Shown here: in pieces, positions 24,819-34,018 of the stretch
Layout of the letters: each line of letters begins with the position of its first letter
Position numbering within the stretch: position 1 is the stretch's first letter
Assembly (NCBI GenBank): GCA_039819115.1
Contig: JBCBST010000002.1
Location: 1-63,583 of the forward strand
Source: JBCBST01 sp039819115
GTDB taxonomy: Bacteria > Bacteroidota > Rhodothermia > Balneolales > Balneolaceae
DNA: 63,583 bases
Direction: 5' to 3'
The notes under the pieces: model-generated
Told to the model about the DNA's origin: nothing
Database searches by the model: none
The model's input: only the letters and a program-made list of their open reading frames with translations
Program-made: the position numbers and the translations under genes

Positions 24819-25592
24819 ATGAACAAATTTGTTGTTGATAACCTCTCCGTTTTTGTATCACCAAATCGCTCCGGGATGGGCAAGCTTGCCTCCGATTTTG
24901 TAGCAGAAAAAGTAAAGACCGCAATAGCAGATACAGGCCGGGCACGGATGATTTTTGCGGCAGCGGCTTCACAGACCGAGTTTTTGGAGCACTTCAGAAG
25001 CCGGGACGATATCAAATGGGAAGCCATCACCGCATTCCATATGGACGAGTACCTGGGGTTAGACGAACAGGCCCCCCAACGATTTGGTAATTTTTTAAAG
25101 GAGCACCTGTTTAATCATGTTCCATGTAAGCAGGTAGAACTCATTCAAAGCTCAGCCCCGGATCTGGAAAACGAAATAACCCGCTACGCACGACTCCTTC
25201 AGGAAGAACCCATTGATGTATGTTGTCTGGGGATCGGTGAGAATGGACACCTTGCGTTTAATGATCCTCCGGTAGCCGACTTTGACGACCCCGTTTGGGT
25301 GAAAGAGGTAGAACTGGATTCCATATGCCGCCAGCAGCAGGTAAACGATGGAGCATTCCAGCATATTCGTCAGGTACCCAAAACCGCACTCACCCTAACT
25401 ATACCGGCATTATTAAGCGCAACCACGCTATCCGCGGTGGTTCCGGGACCCACAAAAGCCCGGGCAGTGAACGATACCCTTACGCAGACCCTGCAAACCC
25501 GTTACCCATCCACCATTTTACGAAGTCATCCTGATGCCCGGCTCTTCCTGGACCAGGAATCCTCCGTTTATCTTAACGTCAACGAACTATGA
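24819..25592 (+). CDS. NagB-like glucosamine-6-phosphate deaminase/isomerase
   Basis: 257-aa NagB/RpiA/SOL-fold enzyme. Family marks are AAAASQTEFLEHF (sugar-phosphate loop), FHMDEYLGL (catalytic Asp region), LGIGENGHLAFNDPP (active-site His) and VVPGPTKARAV near the C-terminus. True NagB converts glucosamine-6-phosphate to fructose-6-phosphate and ammonia. It follows the GH20 gene by 6 bp, which supports amino-sugar use. However, neither NagA nor an amino-sugar kinase is in the window, so an isomerase acting on another sugar phosphate remains possible. Confidence 0.8.
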   Translation: MNKFVVDNLSVFVSPNRSGMGKLASDFVAEKVKTAIADTGRARMIFAAAASQTEFLEHFRSRDDIKWEAITAFHMDEYLGLDEQAPQRFGNFLKEHLFNHVPCKQVELIQSSAPDLENEITRYARLLQEEPIDVCCLGIGENGHLAFNDPPVADFDDPVWVKEVELDSICRQQQVNDGAFQHIRQVPKTALTLTIPALLSATTLSAVVPGPTKARAVNDTLTQTLQTRYPSTILRSHPDARLFLDQESSVYLNVNEL

Positions 25593-26410
25593 ATCTTTCC
25601 GAATTAGATACCACTTACACCCTTACACCCGAACATATCGAGTATTACCAGAAGCATGGATACATCAAGCTGAAGCAGGTATTAAGTCAGCCCATTCTGG
25701 ATTATTTCAATGAAGAGATCAGTCGGGAAGTACATGCACGTAATCCTCTCCTGAAAAAACCCATGGAAGAGCGTAGTACGTACGAGCAAGCTTTTATTCA
25801 GATTGGAAACCTGTGGACCGAAAATGACATTGTGCAGAAACTGGTTCTGAGTAAACGATTAGGTCAGATTGCATCCGATTTGATGAAAGTAAAAGGGGTG
25901 CGTTTATACCACGATCAGGCGCTGTACAAAGAGCCGACTCAAAAGGTGAAGAACTTCACACCCTGGCATGCCGATCAGTTCTACTGGCCATTGGACACGA
26001 AAAATACGGTAACGGCCTGGATTCCCCTTCAGGAAACCACCTTGAACATGGGTCCACTGGCTTTTAGCATGGGCAGTCAGAACGTGGAAGTTGGCCGCGA
26101 TATGGCCATCAGCGATGAAAGCGAGGCCATGATACAGCAACAACTTGCTGATGCCAACCTGGAGACGGATAATGGTCCCTTTGATGCCGGTGAAATCAGT
26201 TTTCACGGGGGATGGACGTACCACCGTGCAGGACCGAATACCTCCGATAAAGTCCGGGCAGTAATGACCATCATCTATATGGAGGATGGGATTTCGGTGA
26301 GTGAACTTGAGCGACCCGAGCATAAAGATGACAGAGACGCATTCTTACCGGGCCTGAATCCGGGAGATCTGGCGGCAACACAGTTAAACCCTCAGATTTT
26401 TACCTACTAA
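25589..26410 (+). CDS. phytanoyl-CoA dioxygenase (PhyH) family Fe(II)/2-oxoglutarate oxygenase
   Basis: 273-aa cytoplasmic oxygenase. The iron triad is visible as H-x-D in WHADQFYWP (about 129-131) and a distal His in TYHRAGPNTS (about 211), with an Arg further on (SDKVRAVMT) to hold 2-oxoglutarate. Family members hydroxylate or oxidatively demethylate varied small molecules. Here it is coupled by ATGA overlap to the NagB-like gene and followed by GH105. A role in oxidising a decorated sugar, for example removing an O-methyl group from a methylated uronate, would fit but is inference. Confidence 0.8.
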   Translation: MNLSELDTTYTLTPEHIEYYQKHGYIKLKQVLSQPILDYFNEEISREVHARNPLLKKPMEERSTYEQAFIQIGNLWTENDIVQKLVLSKRLGQIASDLMKVKGVRLYHDQALYKEPTQKVKNFTPWHADQFYWPLDTKNTVTAWIPLQETTLNMGPLAFSMGSQNVEVGRDMAISDESEAMIQQQLADANLETDNGPFDAGEISFHGGWTYHRAGPNTSDKVRAVMTIIYMEDGISVSELERPEHKDDRDAFLPGLNPGDLAATQLNPQIFTY

Positions 26411-26420
26411 CTTCTTTTTT

Positions 26421-28181
26421 ATGAGACGATCTCTTGTACCCTTCCTCGGCATCCTCATCCTTTGTTTTAGTGCATGTACACAGCAGGAACCTGCTGAAAC
26501 ACGAACGCCAGAAGAATTTGCCGATCATGTAGCACAAATTCTTATCTCGGGAACGGATTTCAGTTTCCTCCCAGCCCACCAGGAATTTGAACAGGACGGG
26601 GCACACATGTATATCTTCCCGGATCAGGGCGAAGGCTGGTACTATGCCCGTTCGATCGTTAAGGTGGATGGTGAACAGGATGCCAAAGCACAGTTTGCCT
26701 TAAGCCATTCAGCCGGTGAGCTGACCATTCTGTTAAATGGTAAAGCTATCTATCAGCAATCAACCACAAAAGACGGACACTTTAATCACGTAGATTACGG
26801 GTTGTTTGAATGGCAGCACAAGCAAAGTGTAACCCTACCTGCGGGGACTCATGAGTTAGGTATCGCGTTTAAAGGCCGGAATCCGGGTAAGCAGACCATC
26901 CGTCTCAGCTTTGTAGAACAAAGCAACTCCCTTACCTACAAAGGAATAACGGTTGTTGCTCCTTCCGAAGATGAAGAGCTTCAACATGATGGATACTGGT
27001 GGGTCGGACCGATCAATGGGAAACATGATCGGAAGCAGTTTTTAAAAACCGGGTTAACCGATCGGGATCTTTTGGCGCAGGAATGGAGTAATAGGCTGCG
27101 GTGGAACATCCCGCCAAAGCATCTGGTGAAAAAACTCCCCGGTTATCTGACCTATCAAAACTGGCATTACTCGGGGGGAACGTTCCTGGATGCGATGACC
27201 CTCGCACAAAGCCACTTCACCGATCTGAATTACCAGGCATACATTGACGAACACCTGGATTTCTTTCTTGATCATATCGGAGGTATTGAGCGGATGAGAG
27301 AAGATTACGATCTGATTGAATCTCCGTTTGGCCATTACTTCCGTGAAACCCTTCTTGACGATTTAGGAATGCAAACGGTGCCTTATACCAACCGATTGCT
27401 GGCACAGGAGAGCTGGGAGAAAGCCTCTGCGGAGTATGAAATGACGGAGCGTGTAGTCGATTATTTCATGAACGATGCTACGCGGCTACCAGATGGAACC
27501 TACGCCCGGTACACCCCAGACACTCTCTCCGTTTGGGCCGATGATTTGTTTATGGGTAGCATCCTGCTCCTGAAAATGACCGAACTAACCGGAGATCAGC
27601 AATACCTTGAAGAAGTGGTAAAACAGGTGAAGCAATTTGATGAGCATCTGCTGGATCCCGCATCGAAGATCTACTGGCATGGTTGGTTTTCCTACACCGG
27701 TGATCATTCCTCAACCAAATGGGGACGTGCTAACGGCTGGACAATGATGACCAAAACGGAGCTACTTCAAGCTATGCCAGCCGATCATCCCGAAAGGGAA
27801 GAAATACTCACGATTTTCAGAAGGCACTGCGAAGGTCTGCTTGCGGTACAGTCGAACGACGGACGCTGGCACCAGGTGCTCGATGACCCCGATACCTACC
27901 TGGAAACATCAGCAACCGCTATGTTTTTACGAGCCTTTGCGGTCGGTATTACTGAGGGTTGGCTGGATGAAGCCACGTATTCAGAATCCCTGGAACGAGG
28001 TTGGGCAGCACTTACCCGGCAGATCGATGAAAATGGGGATGTGCAGGGCATTGTACGAGGCACGCCCATCATGTTTTCGGATCAGGAATATGCCGATTGG
28101 GGTACCCGCCGCAATGATCCACGAGGATTGGGAGCACTGATTTATGCTGCCGTAGCCATGGACCAATACCAAAACCGGTAA
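26421..28181 (+). CDS. GH105 (GH88-clan) unsaturated uronyl hydrolase, lipoprotein
   Basis: 586-aa lipoprotein (lipobox FSAC, Cys19), probably periplasmic. An N-terminal beta-sandwich (about 35-180) precedes an (alpha/alpha)6 barrel with WADDLFMGS (about 372, bearing the catalytic Asp as in YteR), HGWFSYTGDHSSTKWGRANGW (about 413-433) and DPRGLGALIYAAVAM at the end. GH105/GH88 enzymes hydrate the C4-C5 double bond of unsaturated uronates left by polysaccharide lyases, giving 5-keto-4-deoxyuronate. That links this operon to the KduI/KduD/KdgK/Eda genes at 40-45 kb. GH88 versus GH105 and the exact linkage need a tree. Confidence 0.85.
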   Translation: MRRSLVPFLGILILCFSACTQQEPAETRTPEEFADHVAQILISGTDFSFLPAHQEFEQDGAHMYIFPDQGEGWYYARSIVKVDGEQDAKAQFALSHSAGELTILLNGKAIYQQSTTKDGHFNHVDYGLFEWQHKQSVTLPAGTHELGIAFKGRNPGKQTIRLSFVEQSNSLTYKGITVVAPSEDEELQHDGYWWVGPINGKHDRKQFLKTGLTDRDLLAQEWSNRLRWNIPPKHLVKKLPGYLTYQNWHYSGGTFLDAMTLAQSHFTDLNYQAYIDEHLDFFLDHIGGIERMREDYDLIESPFGHYFRETLLDDLGMQTVPYTNRLLAQESWEKASAEYEMTERVVDYFMNDATRLPDGTYARYTPDTLSVWADDLFMGSILLLKMTELTGDQQYLEEVVKQVKQFDEHLLDPASKIYWHGWFSYTGDHSSTKWGRANGWTMMTKTELLQAMPADHPEREEILTIFRRHCEGLLAVQSNDGRWHQVLDDPDTYLETSATAMFLRAFAVGITEGWLDEATYSESLERGWAALTRQIDENGDVQGIVRGTPIMFSDQEYADWGTRRNDPRGLGALIYAAVAMDQYQNR

Positions 28182-28192
28182 TCCATATTCCT

Positions 28193-29269
28193 ATGTCAGC
28201 CACACATCGTATCGCAGTTATTCCCGGTGATGGGATTGGAAAAGAGGTGATCCCGGAAGCCGTTCGGGTCATAAATAAAGCGGCCGAAGTATCCGGTTCC
28301 TTTTCCTGTACCTATGAGTATTTCCCGTGGGGATGCGAGTATTATCATCAAACCGGCCGAATGATGGATGAAGATGGACTGGACAGGCTTCGTGATTTTG
28401 ACGCCATCTTTCTCGGAGCGGTGGGGTATCCTGGTGTTCCCGATCATGTATCACTTTGGGGACTGTTGATACCCATCCGACGTGGATTTCAGCAATACGT
28501 GAATGTGCGACCGGTAAAGCTGTTAGAAGGGATTGAATCTCCGCTCCGAAGCTTCTCACCGGGTGATATTGATTTTATGATTGTGCGCGAAAATAATGAG
28601 GGAGAATATTCGGAAGTTGGGGGGCGATTATACGAAGGTACCGACCGGGAAGTGGTGATGCAGGAAGCTATTTTTACGCGCACAGGCGTGGACAGAGTGA
28701 TGAAGTATGCGTTCGATCTGGCAGTATCAAGGAACAAGAAGGTAACCTCGGCTACAAAATCGAATGGGATCATACACTCCATGCCCTTTTGGGATGAACG
28801 GTTTGCAGCTCTCTCATCCCAGTATCCGGGTGTTGCAACCGATCAGTTTCACATCGATATCTTAGCGGCTCATTTTGTGCAACATCCCGATTGGTTTGAT
28901 GTGGTAGTAGCCAGTAACCTGTTTGGCGATATCCTCTCCGATTTAGGTCCGGCCGTTGTGGGAGGAATGGGTATTGCTGCAGGAGCTAACCTGAACCCGG
29001 AAAAGGCGTTTCCCTCCATGTTTGAGCCGGTTCATGGCTCCGCACCCGATATTGCAGGTAAGGGTATTGCCAATCCGGTTGCAGCCATCTGGACGGCACA
29101 GATGATGGTGGAGTTTTTAGGAGAAACGCAGGCTTCAGAAGCGATGATGCAAGCTATAGAACACGTACTGGCACAAGGTACTGTACGAACACCTGATTTG
29201 GGTGGTACTTCGAATACCCGTGAGGTTACCGATGCCATTCTCCATCAACTTGAAACGAACCCGGGATGA
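28193..29269 (+). CDS. tartrate dehydrogenase / isopropylmalate dehydrogenase family
   Basis: Beta-decarboxylating NAD(P)-dependent dehydrogenase of 358 aa. Marks are AVIPGDGIGKEVIPEAVRV at the start, NVRPVKLL, IDFMIVRENNEGEYSEVGG, catalytic ATKSNGI, and SNLFGDILSDLGPAVVGG with the metal Asp residues. The NEGEYS loop and LWGLLIPIRRGFQQYVNVRP resemble tartrate/D-malate dehydrogenases more than LeuB. It lies 11 bp after GH105 and overlaps an SLC13 transporter gene, suggesting uptake and oxidation of a hydroxy-dicarboxylate linked to uronate use. The substrate is inference. Confidence 0.85.
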   Translation: MSATHRIAVIPGDGIGKEVIPEAVRVINKAAEVSGSFSCTYEYFPWGCEYYHQTGRMMDEDGLDRLRDFDAIFLGAVGYPGVPDHVSLWGLLIPIRRGFQQYVNVRPVKLLEGIESPLRSFSPGDIDFMIVRENNEGEYSEVGGRLYEGTDREVVMQEAIFTRTGVDRVMKYAFDLAVSRNKKVTSATKSNGIIHSMPFWDERFAALSSQYPGVATDQFHIDILAAHFVQHPDWFDVVVASNLFGDILSDLGPAVVGGMGIAAGANLNPEKAFPSMFEPVHGSAPDIAGKGIANPVAAIWTAQMMVEFLGETQASEAMMQAIEHVLAQGTVRTPDLGGTSNTREVTDAILHQLETNPG

Positions 29270-30705
29270 ATCTGACACAAAAAACAGGGTTCATAGCAGG
29301 ACCTTTGGTTTGCATCATCCTGCTGGTTTTGGGAAGTCCGGAATCGATGAGCTGGGAAGCCTGGGGTACGGCAGCAGTAGGAATCTGGATGTCGATCTGG
29401 TGGATGACCGAAGCGGTGCCATTGCCCGTTACCGCGTTATTACCCCTGGTATTGTTTCCGATTATGGAAATCAGCTCCATTCGTACTACGGCAACTCCAT
29501 ATGCTAATCCCATCATTTTTCTGTTTTTGGGTGCATTTATTATTGCCAAAGCAATGGAAGTATGGGGACTGCATAAACGCATTGCCCTTTCCATCATTAA
29601 TATCATAGGTGCCAGTCCTGCCTCCATCATAGCAGGTTTTATGATTGCCACTGCGCTGCTCAGCATGTGGATCAGCAATACGGCTACAGCACTGATGATG
29701 CTGCCCATCGCTTTATCTGTAATCGAACTTTCAAAAGGGGATAATCCCGATGCCGGACTCAATAACTTTGGGATTGCATTGCTGCTCACCATCGCCTATT
29801 CCTGTAGTTTAGGAGGGATGGCCTCCCTGGTAGGAACACCGACCAATGGAGTACTGGCCAGTTATTTCCTGGAAAACAGGGGAGAAGAAATCAGCCTGGC
29901 GGCCTGGTTACAGTTGGGGATACCCCTGTCGCTCATCAGTTTGCCCATCATGTATGTGGTATTAACCCGGTTCGTGTTTCCCATCCGGGTAAAAGAAATA
30001 CCGGGGGGTAAGGCACTCATTAAGTCGGAGCTGAAGGCATTAGGCCGCATCACAAAACCAGAAGTATATATCTCCCTGGTTTTTGGATTAGTGGCCCTGT
30101 TGTGGGTCACAAAACCACTGCTAACCGGCATCATCCCTGGAATAAGCGATACCGTAGTCGCTTTGTTTGGAGCCGCTCTGCTTTTTGTAATTCCGGCAAA
30201 CAACCAGGAAGGAAAATTTTTACTCAGTTGGAAGCAGGCTGAACAACTGCCCTGGGGCATCTTGTTGTTATTTGGAGGAGGACTGTCCCTTGCATCTACC
30301 ATATCGGGAACGGGATTAGCCACCTGGATTGGGGAACAGCTTACCGGTCTTGGACAATTTCACCCCCTGCTTATCATAGCCGTTATTGTAATTGTTATTG
30401 TGCTGCTTACCGAGTTGACCAGTAATGTAGCTACGGCAGCCGCTTTTTTACCGGTGATTGTTTCCCTTTCCGATGCGATTGGAGTGCATCCCCTTATGCT
30501 TTCGGTACCGGCCGTGTTGGCCGCAAGCTGTGCCTTCATGCTTCCCGTGGCCACACCTCCCAATGCGGTGGTGTACAGTAGCGGAATTTTGAATATTCGG
30601 GATATGATGCGCGGCGGGCTTGCACTCAATATCATCATGATGCTCATCGTCTCGTTATTTTCCTATTTCTTAGTCCCCCTAATTTTTGACCTCTCTAACA
30701 GCTGA
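29266..30705 (+). CDS. SLC13/DASS family sodium:dicarboxylate symporter
   Basis: 479-aa inner-membrane transporter with about 11-12 helices and two inverted repeats. Each repeat has a Ser-Asn-Thr-type hairpin motif, MWISNTATALMMLP (about 125-138) and ELTSNVATAAAFLP (about 383-396), which form the Na+/carboxylate site of DASS transporters. GTPTNGV and ATPPNAV are also conserved. Expected to import di- or tricarboxylates. The ATGA overlap with the tartrate-type dehydrogenase strongly suggests that the two share a substrate. Confidence 0.9.
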   Translation: MNLTQKTGFIAGPLVCIILLVLGSPESMSWEAWGTAAVGIWMSIWWMTEAVPLPVTALLPLVLFPIMEISSIRTTATPYANPIIFLFLGAFIIAKAMEVWGLHKRIALSIINIIGASPASIIAGFMIATALLSMWISNTATALMMLPIALSVIELSKGDNPDAGLNNFGIALLLTIAYSCSLGGMASLVGTPTNGVLASYFLENRGEEISLAAWLQLGIPLSLISLPIMYVVLTRFVFPIRVKEIPGGKALIKSELKALGRITKPEVYISLVFGLVALLWVTKPLLTGIIPGISDTVVALFGAALLFVIPANNQEGKFLLSWKQAEQLPWGILLLFGGGLSLASTISGTGLATWIGEQLTGLGQFHPLLIIAVIVIVIVLLTELTSNVATAAAFLPVIVSLSDAIGVHPLMLSVPAVLAASCAFMLPVATPPNAVVYSSGILNIRDMMRGGLALNIIMMLIVSLFSYFLVPLIFDLSNS

Positions 30706-30715
30706 GTAAACGCTT

Positions 30716-32458
30716 ATGGATACGTTATTTCTTGGATTATCACTTATTGACTGGCTGGTACTTGGGGCCTATATCGTATTGATTACCGCGATTGGCCTTT
30801 GGGCTAATCGTGGGGTAAAATCAACTGGTGACTATTTCATGGGTGGCCGTAAGTTCGGAAAGCTGCTTATGGTAGCCCAGGCTTTTGGTTCCGGTACCCG
30901 AACCGATCAGGCGGTTGCCGTGGTTGGTGCTTCTTCTCAGATTGGTCTGGCGGGAATCTGGTACCAGTGGCTATACCTGTTCTCCACTCCTTTTTTCTGG
31001 ATTATTGCCCCTATTTATCGCCGTACACGGTACATAACCATTGGTGATTTCTTTGAGCAACGCTACGGAACCGGTATGGGGGCGGCCTATGCATTTGTGG
31101 GTTTAGCCTGGTTTGCGGTAAATATCGGGGTGATTTTAAAAGGGGCCGGGGTTACCATTTCGGCTGTAACCGGTGGGGCGATCTCAACCGAAATGGCTGT
31201 ATTTGGGATGATGGGTTTCTTCCTGCTGTACGGGTTATTAGGTGGACTTGTAGCAGCAGCCACCACCCAGTTTATCCAGGGCTTCTTCATCCTTCTACTC
31301 TCCTTTATGCTCATTCCATTTGCATTGAACGAAGCCGGAGGTATCGGAGCAGTAAAAGATACCTTACCCGCCGATTTCTTCAGCCTGGTAGCTAACGAAG
31401 AAGTGACCTTCTTTTTTATCATAATGGCAGTGCTGAACGCCCTGGTTGGCGTGGTGGTACAACCTCATCATATGGCGATAAACGGTTCCGGGAAAACAGA
31501 AATCAATTGTCGGAGCGGCTGGACCTACGGAACCTTTGTGAAACGGTTTGCCACGGTGGGCTGGGCTTTTTCAGGAATATTTATTGCCGTCGTATTTCCC
31601 CAGGTAGTTGATATGGGAGCTTCAGAACGGGAACAGGCCTTTGGACTAGCCGTTACCGGGTTACTTCCTTCCGGTTTTATCGGGTTGATGGTAGCGGCTA
31701 TGGTGGCTGCGGTGGTTGCAGCCTGTAACTCCTTTATGGTAAATGGATCTGCTTTGTTCACCCGGAATTTCTACCAGCGCTTTATGAACCCCGATTCGGA
31801 TGCCAAACATTACCTTTCGGTTGCACGAATCAGCTCCCTGTTTGTGGTGTTGGGCGGTGTTGCCGTTGCCCTGTACATTCCTTCGGTGGTGGAAGGGTTA
31901 TTCCTGATCTGGAAAATCATGGCCTTTCTCGGTATTGCATTCTGGATGGCCATCTTTTGGCGTAAATCTAACCGATACGGGGCATGGGCTTCCATGATTA
32001 TAACTGCCGCGCTATCCTTCACAACCGATGCAATGGGTTGGACCTTCCCGGAACAGGTGGCCTTGTACATCCCGGTTGGCTTCCTGGTGATGATTGGGGT
32101 TAGCCTGGTAACCAAGGGGGAGCCTAAAGAAAAACTGGATATGTTTTACTCCCTGCTTAATACACCAGTAGGTCATGAAGAAAAGCTGGAACAGGCAGGC
32201 ATCACCTTAGGTGAAAAATCAGAAGGGGGTGAAAAATCGGAAGAAATACCATCCATCAAACCCGATCAAACGCCTGAACTTATTACCAACGAAACGGCTC
32301 TTAAAAACGGAGAAGGACTGCTGTTGGTGGATCTGTTAAAACTGGGCAAAACCTTCAGTCTGAAAAACTACAAAGTGGATTTAAATGGTTTTGGAATCAG
32401 CTGGCTGATTGTGATTGGATACATTCTGCTCGCTTTTGGTCTGGCGGCAATTGGGTGA
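30716..32458 (+). CDS. sodium:solute symporter (SSS) family transporter, second in operon
   Basis: 580-aa Na+-coupled symporter of the SSS family. The N-terminus has LIDWLVLGAYIVLITAIGLWANRGVKSTGDYFMGGRKFG-type sequence (given in part: TGDYFMGGRKFG). The Na+-site helix reads GLMVAAMVAAVVAACNSFMVNG. After the core helices a hydrophilic loop of about 60 residues rich in Glu/Lys (about 480-545) precedes one more hydrophobic helix at the C-terminus. It is last in the glycan operon. It differs clearly from the SSS gene at 19733 and probably carries a different sugar or acid. Confidence 0.85.
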   Translation: MDTLFLGLSLIDWLVLGAYIVLITAIGLWANRGVKSTGDYFMGGRKFGKLLMVAQAFGSGTRTDQAVAVVGASSQIGLAGIWYQWLYLFSTPFFWIIAPIYRRTRYITIGDFFEQRYGTGMGAAYAFVGLAWFAVNIGVILKGAGVTISAVTGGAISTEMAVFGMMGFFLLYGLLGGLVAAATTQFIQGFFILLLSFMLIPFALNEAGGIGAVKDTLPADFFSLVANEEVTFFFIIMAVLNALVGVVVQPHHMAINGSGKTEINCRSGWTYGTFVKRFATVGWAFSGIFIAVVFPQVVDMGASEREQAFGLAVTGLLPSGFIGLMVAAMVAAVVAACNSFMVNGSALFTRNFYQRFMNPDSDAKHYLSVARISSLFVVLGGVAVALYIPSVVEGLFLIWKIMAFLGIAFWMAIFWRKSNRYGAWASMIITAALSFTTDAMGWTFPEQVALYIPVGFLVMIGVSLVTKGEPKEKLDMFYSLLNTPVGHEEKLEQAGITLGEKSEGGEKSEEIPSIKPDQTPELITNETALKNGEGLLLVDLLKLGKTFSLKNYKVDLNGFGISWLIVIGYILLAFGLAAIG

Positions 32459-32565
32459 TCTCTACATACTTACTTCAGATATGTACGAACATCGTGTTTG
32501 AGTTTGTGTGTTTTATCCCGAACATGGGTTAGAACGTAAATGTACCCACGAGTTATCGATGTTTT

Positions 32566-33198
32566 GTGAAGTCTCCCTCAGCTAAAAAAGAGCCCATCGT
32601 AAAAGGGGCAACCGGTTATTCGGAAGTGGTGAAACGGTTTGTACAGGTCACCGAGGAAATCCCATTTAACACTCTTCATCAGGATTTTTTACGATTCTTT
32701 CCGAATGAGAAAAGCCTGATTCTGGATGCCGGGGCTGGCACAGGAAGAGATGCCTATACATTCAGTTTAGAAGGGCATTCCGTGCTTGCAGTTGAGCCGC
32801 TGGCCGAGTTCAGGGCTGCAGGTAAAGAGCGATATGCCTCAGATCGCATCACCTGGATGGATGATTCATTACCGGAACTAAAAAAACTTGGGGATTATAC
32901 AGGCAACATAGACTTCATACTATGTTCCGGGGTGTGGCACCATCTGAATGAAACCGAACAAAAACAGGGATTGACAAGAATCTCAGAGCTTTTGAAAACA
33001 GGAGGAGTATTCGCTCTTTCATTACGCAACGGACCTGCTGGTGCAGGTACTCATGTTTTTCCAGTGCGTCTACGGCACATCCTTGAGTGGGCACATGCAT
33101 GTGCATTTGAGCCACTTATGATCCTGGAGCATCAACCCAGTCTGATGGAAGGAAAAGAAGAGGTAACCTGGGCGAGGCTTGTTTTGAAAAAAACGTAA
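32566..33198 (+). CDS. class I SAM-dependent methyltransferase
   Basis: 210-aa Rossmann-fold methyltransferase. The AdoMet motif I is LILDAGAGTGRDAYTFSLEG (about 52-71), the acidic end of beta-2 is AVEPLAEF, and post-motif FILCSGVWHHL (about 120-130) resembles small-molecule methyltransferases. The start is GTG, with no good alternative in frame. It has its own upstream gap of about 107 bp, in which no terminator or operator was recognised. The substrate is unknown. Confidence 0.8.
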   Translation: MKSPSAKKEPIVKGATGYSEVVKRFVQVTEEIPFNTLHQDFLRFFPNEKSLILDAGAGTGRDAYTFSLEGHSVLAVEPLAEFRAAGKERYASDRITWMDDSLPELKKLGDYTGNIDFILCSGVWHHLNETEQKQGLTRISELLKTGGVFALSLRNGPAGAGTHVFPVRLRHILEWAHACAFEPLMILEHQPSLMEGKEEVTWARLVLKKT

Positions 33199-33291
33199 AC
33201 AGGATAGAATCTCATAGATACTTAACGCCTTCATCTGCAATTTTATCTTTCTCATCAAAAGTACTCATTCTTATTCAAATCCAATTAACTC

Positions 33292-33975
33292 ATGAACACT
33301 GACAGCATCATCAAGAGCAGAAAAACACAAAAAGTATTGGCACATGAGGCCTGGGAGCCTAGCCTGGGTCAGGAAGAAACGGATCAACTGATTACCGAAC
33401 TCCTTGAGCTGGCCGCGTCGGCTCCCTACCATCATAAATGTAACCCGGGTTTTGAAAACCACGCACATGGACTTACCTCCTGTCTCCCCTTTCGGTTTTA
33501 TACACTGGATACTCAGAACTGTCGTGCCCTCGCAGATTATATACAACGAGAGCAGCTCAATGCGGGCAAAGTGCTGCATATGTTGAATGCCGCTGATGTG
33601 TTATTCCTGGTCACCTGGCTGCCGGAACCTCATACCGAACAAAAGCAGCAGGATGAAATTGTTGAGGAGGAACCCATCCCTTTTGAAGGGTCGCTTAAGA
33701 ACATGGAACATATTGCTGCTGCATCATCAGCCATTCAGAATGTGTTAATTGGTGCTACAGCCAGAGGTATTCCCAATTATTGGTCATCTGGTGGGGCTTT
33801 GAGAAGAAATCGGTTACGGGAGTACCTTGGCGTACCGCTGAATGAACTGTTGTTGGGAGCACTGTTTTTATTTCCAACAGACAGTGCGGAAAAGGATGGG
33901 TTTATAGCACCGGGTGGGTTACGAACACAGGGTAAAGAGCGATCCACCTGGTCGAAGCGGATAAACATTGGTTGA
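33292..33975 (+). CDS. nitroreductase family protein
   Basis: 227-aa FMN-dependent oxidoreductase-like protein. Family landmarks are an N-terminal SRKTQKVL segment (cf. the RRSxRxF FMN site), LAASAPYHHKCNPGF (cf. APSaxNxQPW), AASSAIQNVLIGATARGIPNYWSSGG (mid helix and FMN-binding loop) and a C-terminal LLLGALFLFP. The usual Asn-Gln-Pro-Trp is replaced by HKCNPGF, so cofactor and substrate preference may be unusual. It is monocistronic by spacing. Confidence 0.75.
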   Translation: MNTDSIIKSRKTQKVLAHEAWEPSLGQEETDQLITELLELAASAPYHHKCNPGFENHAHGLTSCLPFRFYTLDTQNCRALADYIQREQLNAGKVLHMLNAADVLFLVTWLPEPHTEQKQQDEIVEEEPIPFEGSLKNMEHIAAASSAIQNVLIGATARGIPNYWSSGGALRRNRLREYLGVPLNELLLGALFLFPTDSAEKDGFIAPGGLRTQGKERSTWSKRINIG

Positions 33976-34018
33976 TTTGATGTGAATAGCAATCGCAACA
34001 ATGAACTGCGCGATCGGC

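Noticed and set aside
29226..30323. 188-aa and 153-aa open frames antisense to the SLC13 gene
   Set aside because: Shadow frames of an unmistakable transporter gene; Met/Ile-rich composition reflects the complementary strand only.
7016..32458. SusD-like protein or sulfatase in the glycan operon
   Set aside because: No SusD lipoprotein and no C-x-(P/A)-x-R sulfatase motif in a sulfatase context was found; ulvan or other sulfated-glycan specificity is therefore not claimed.
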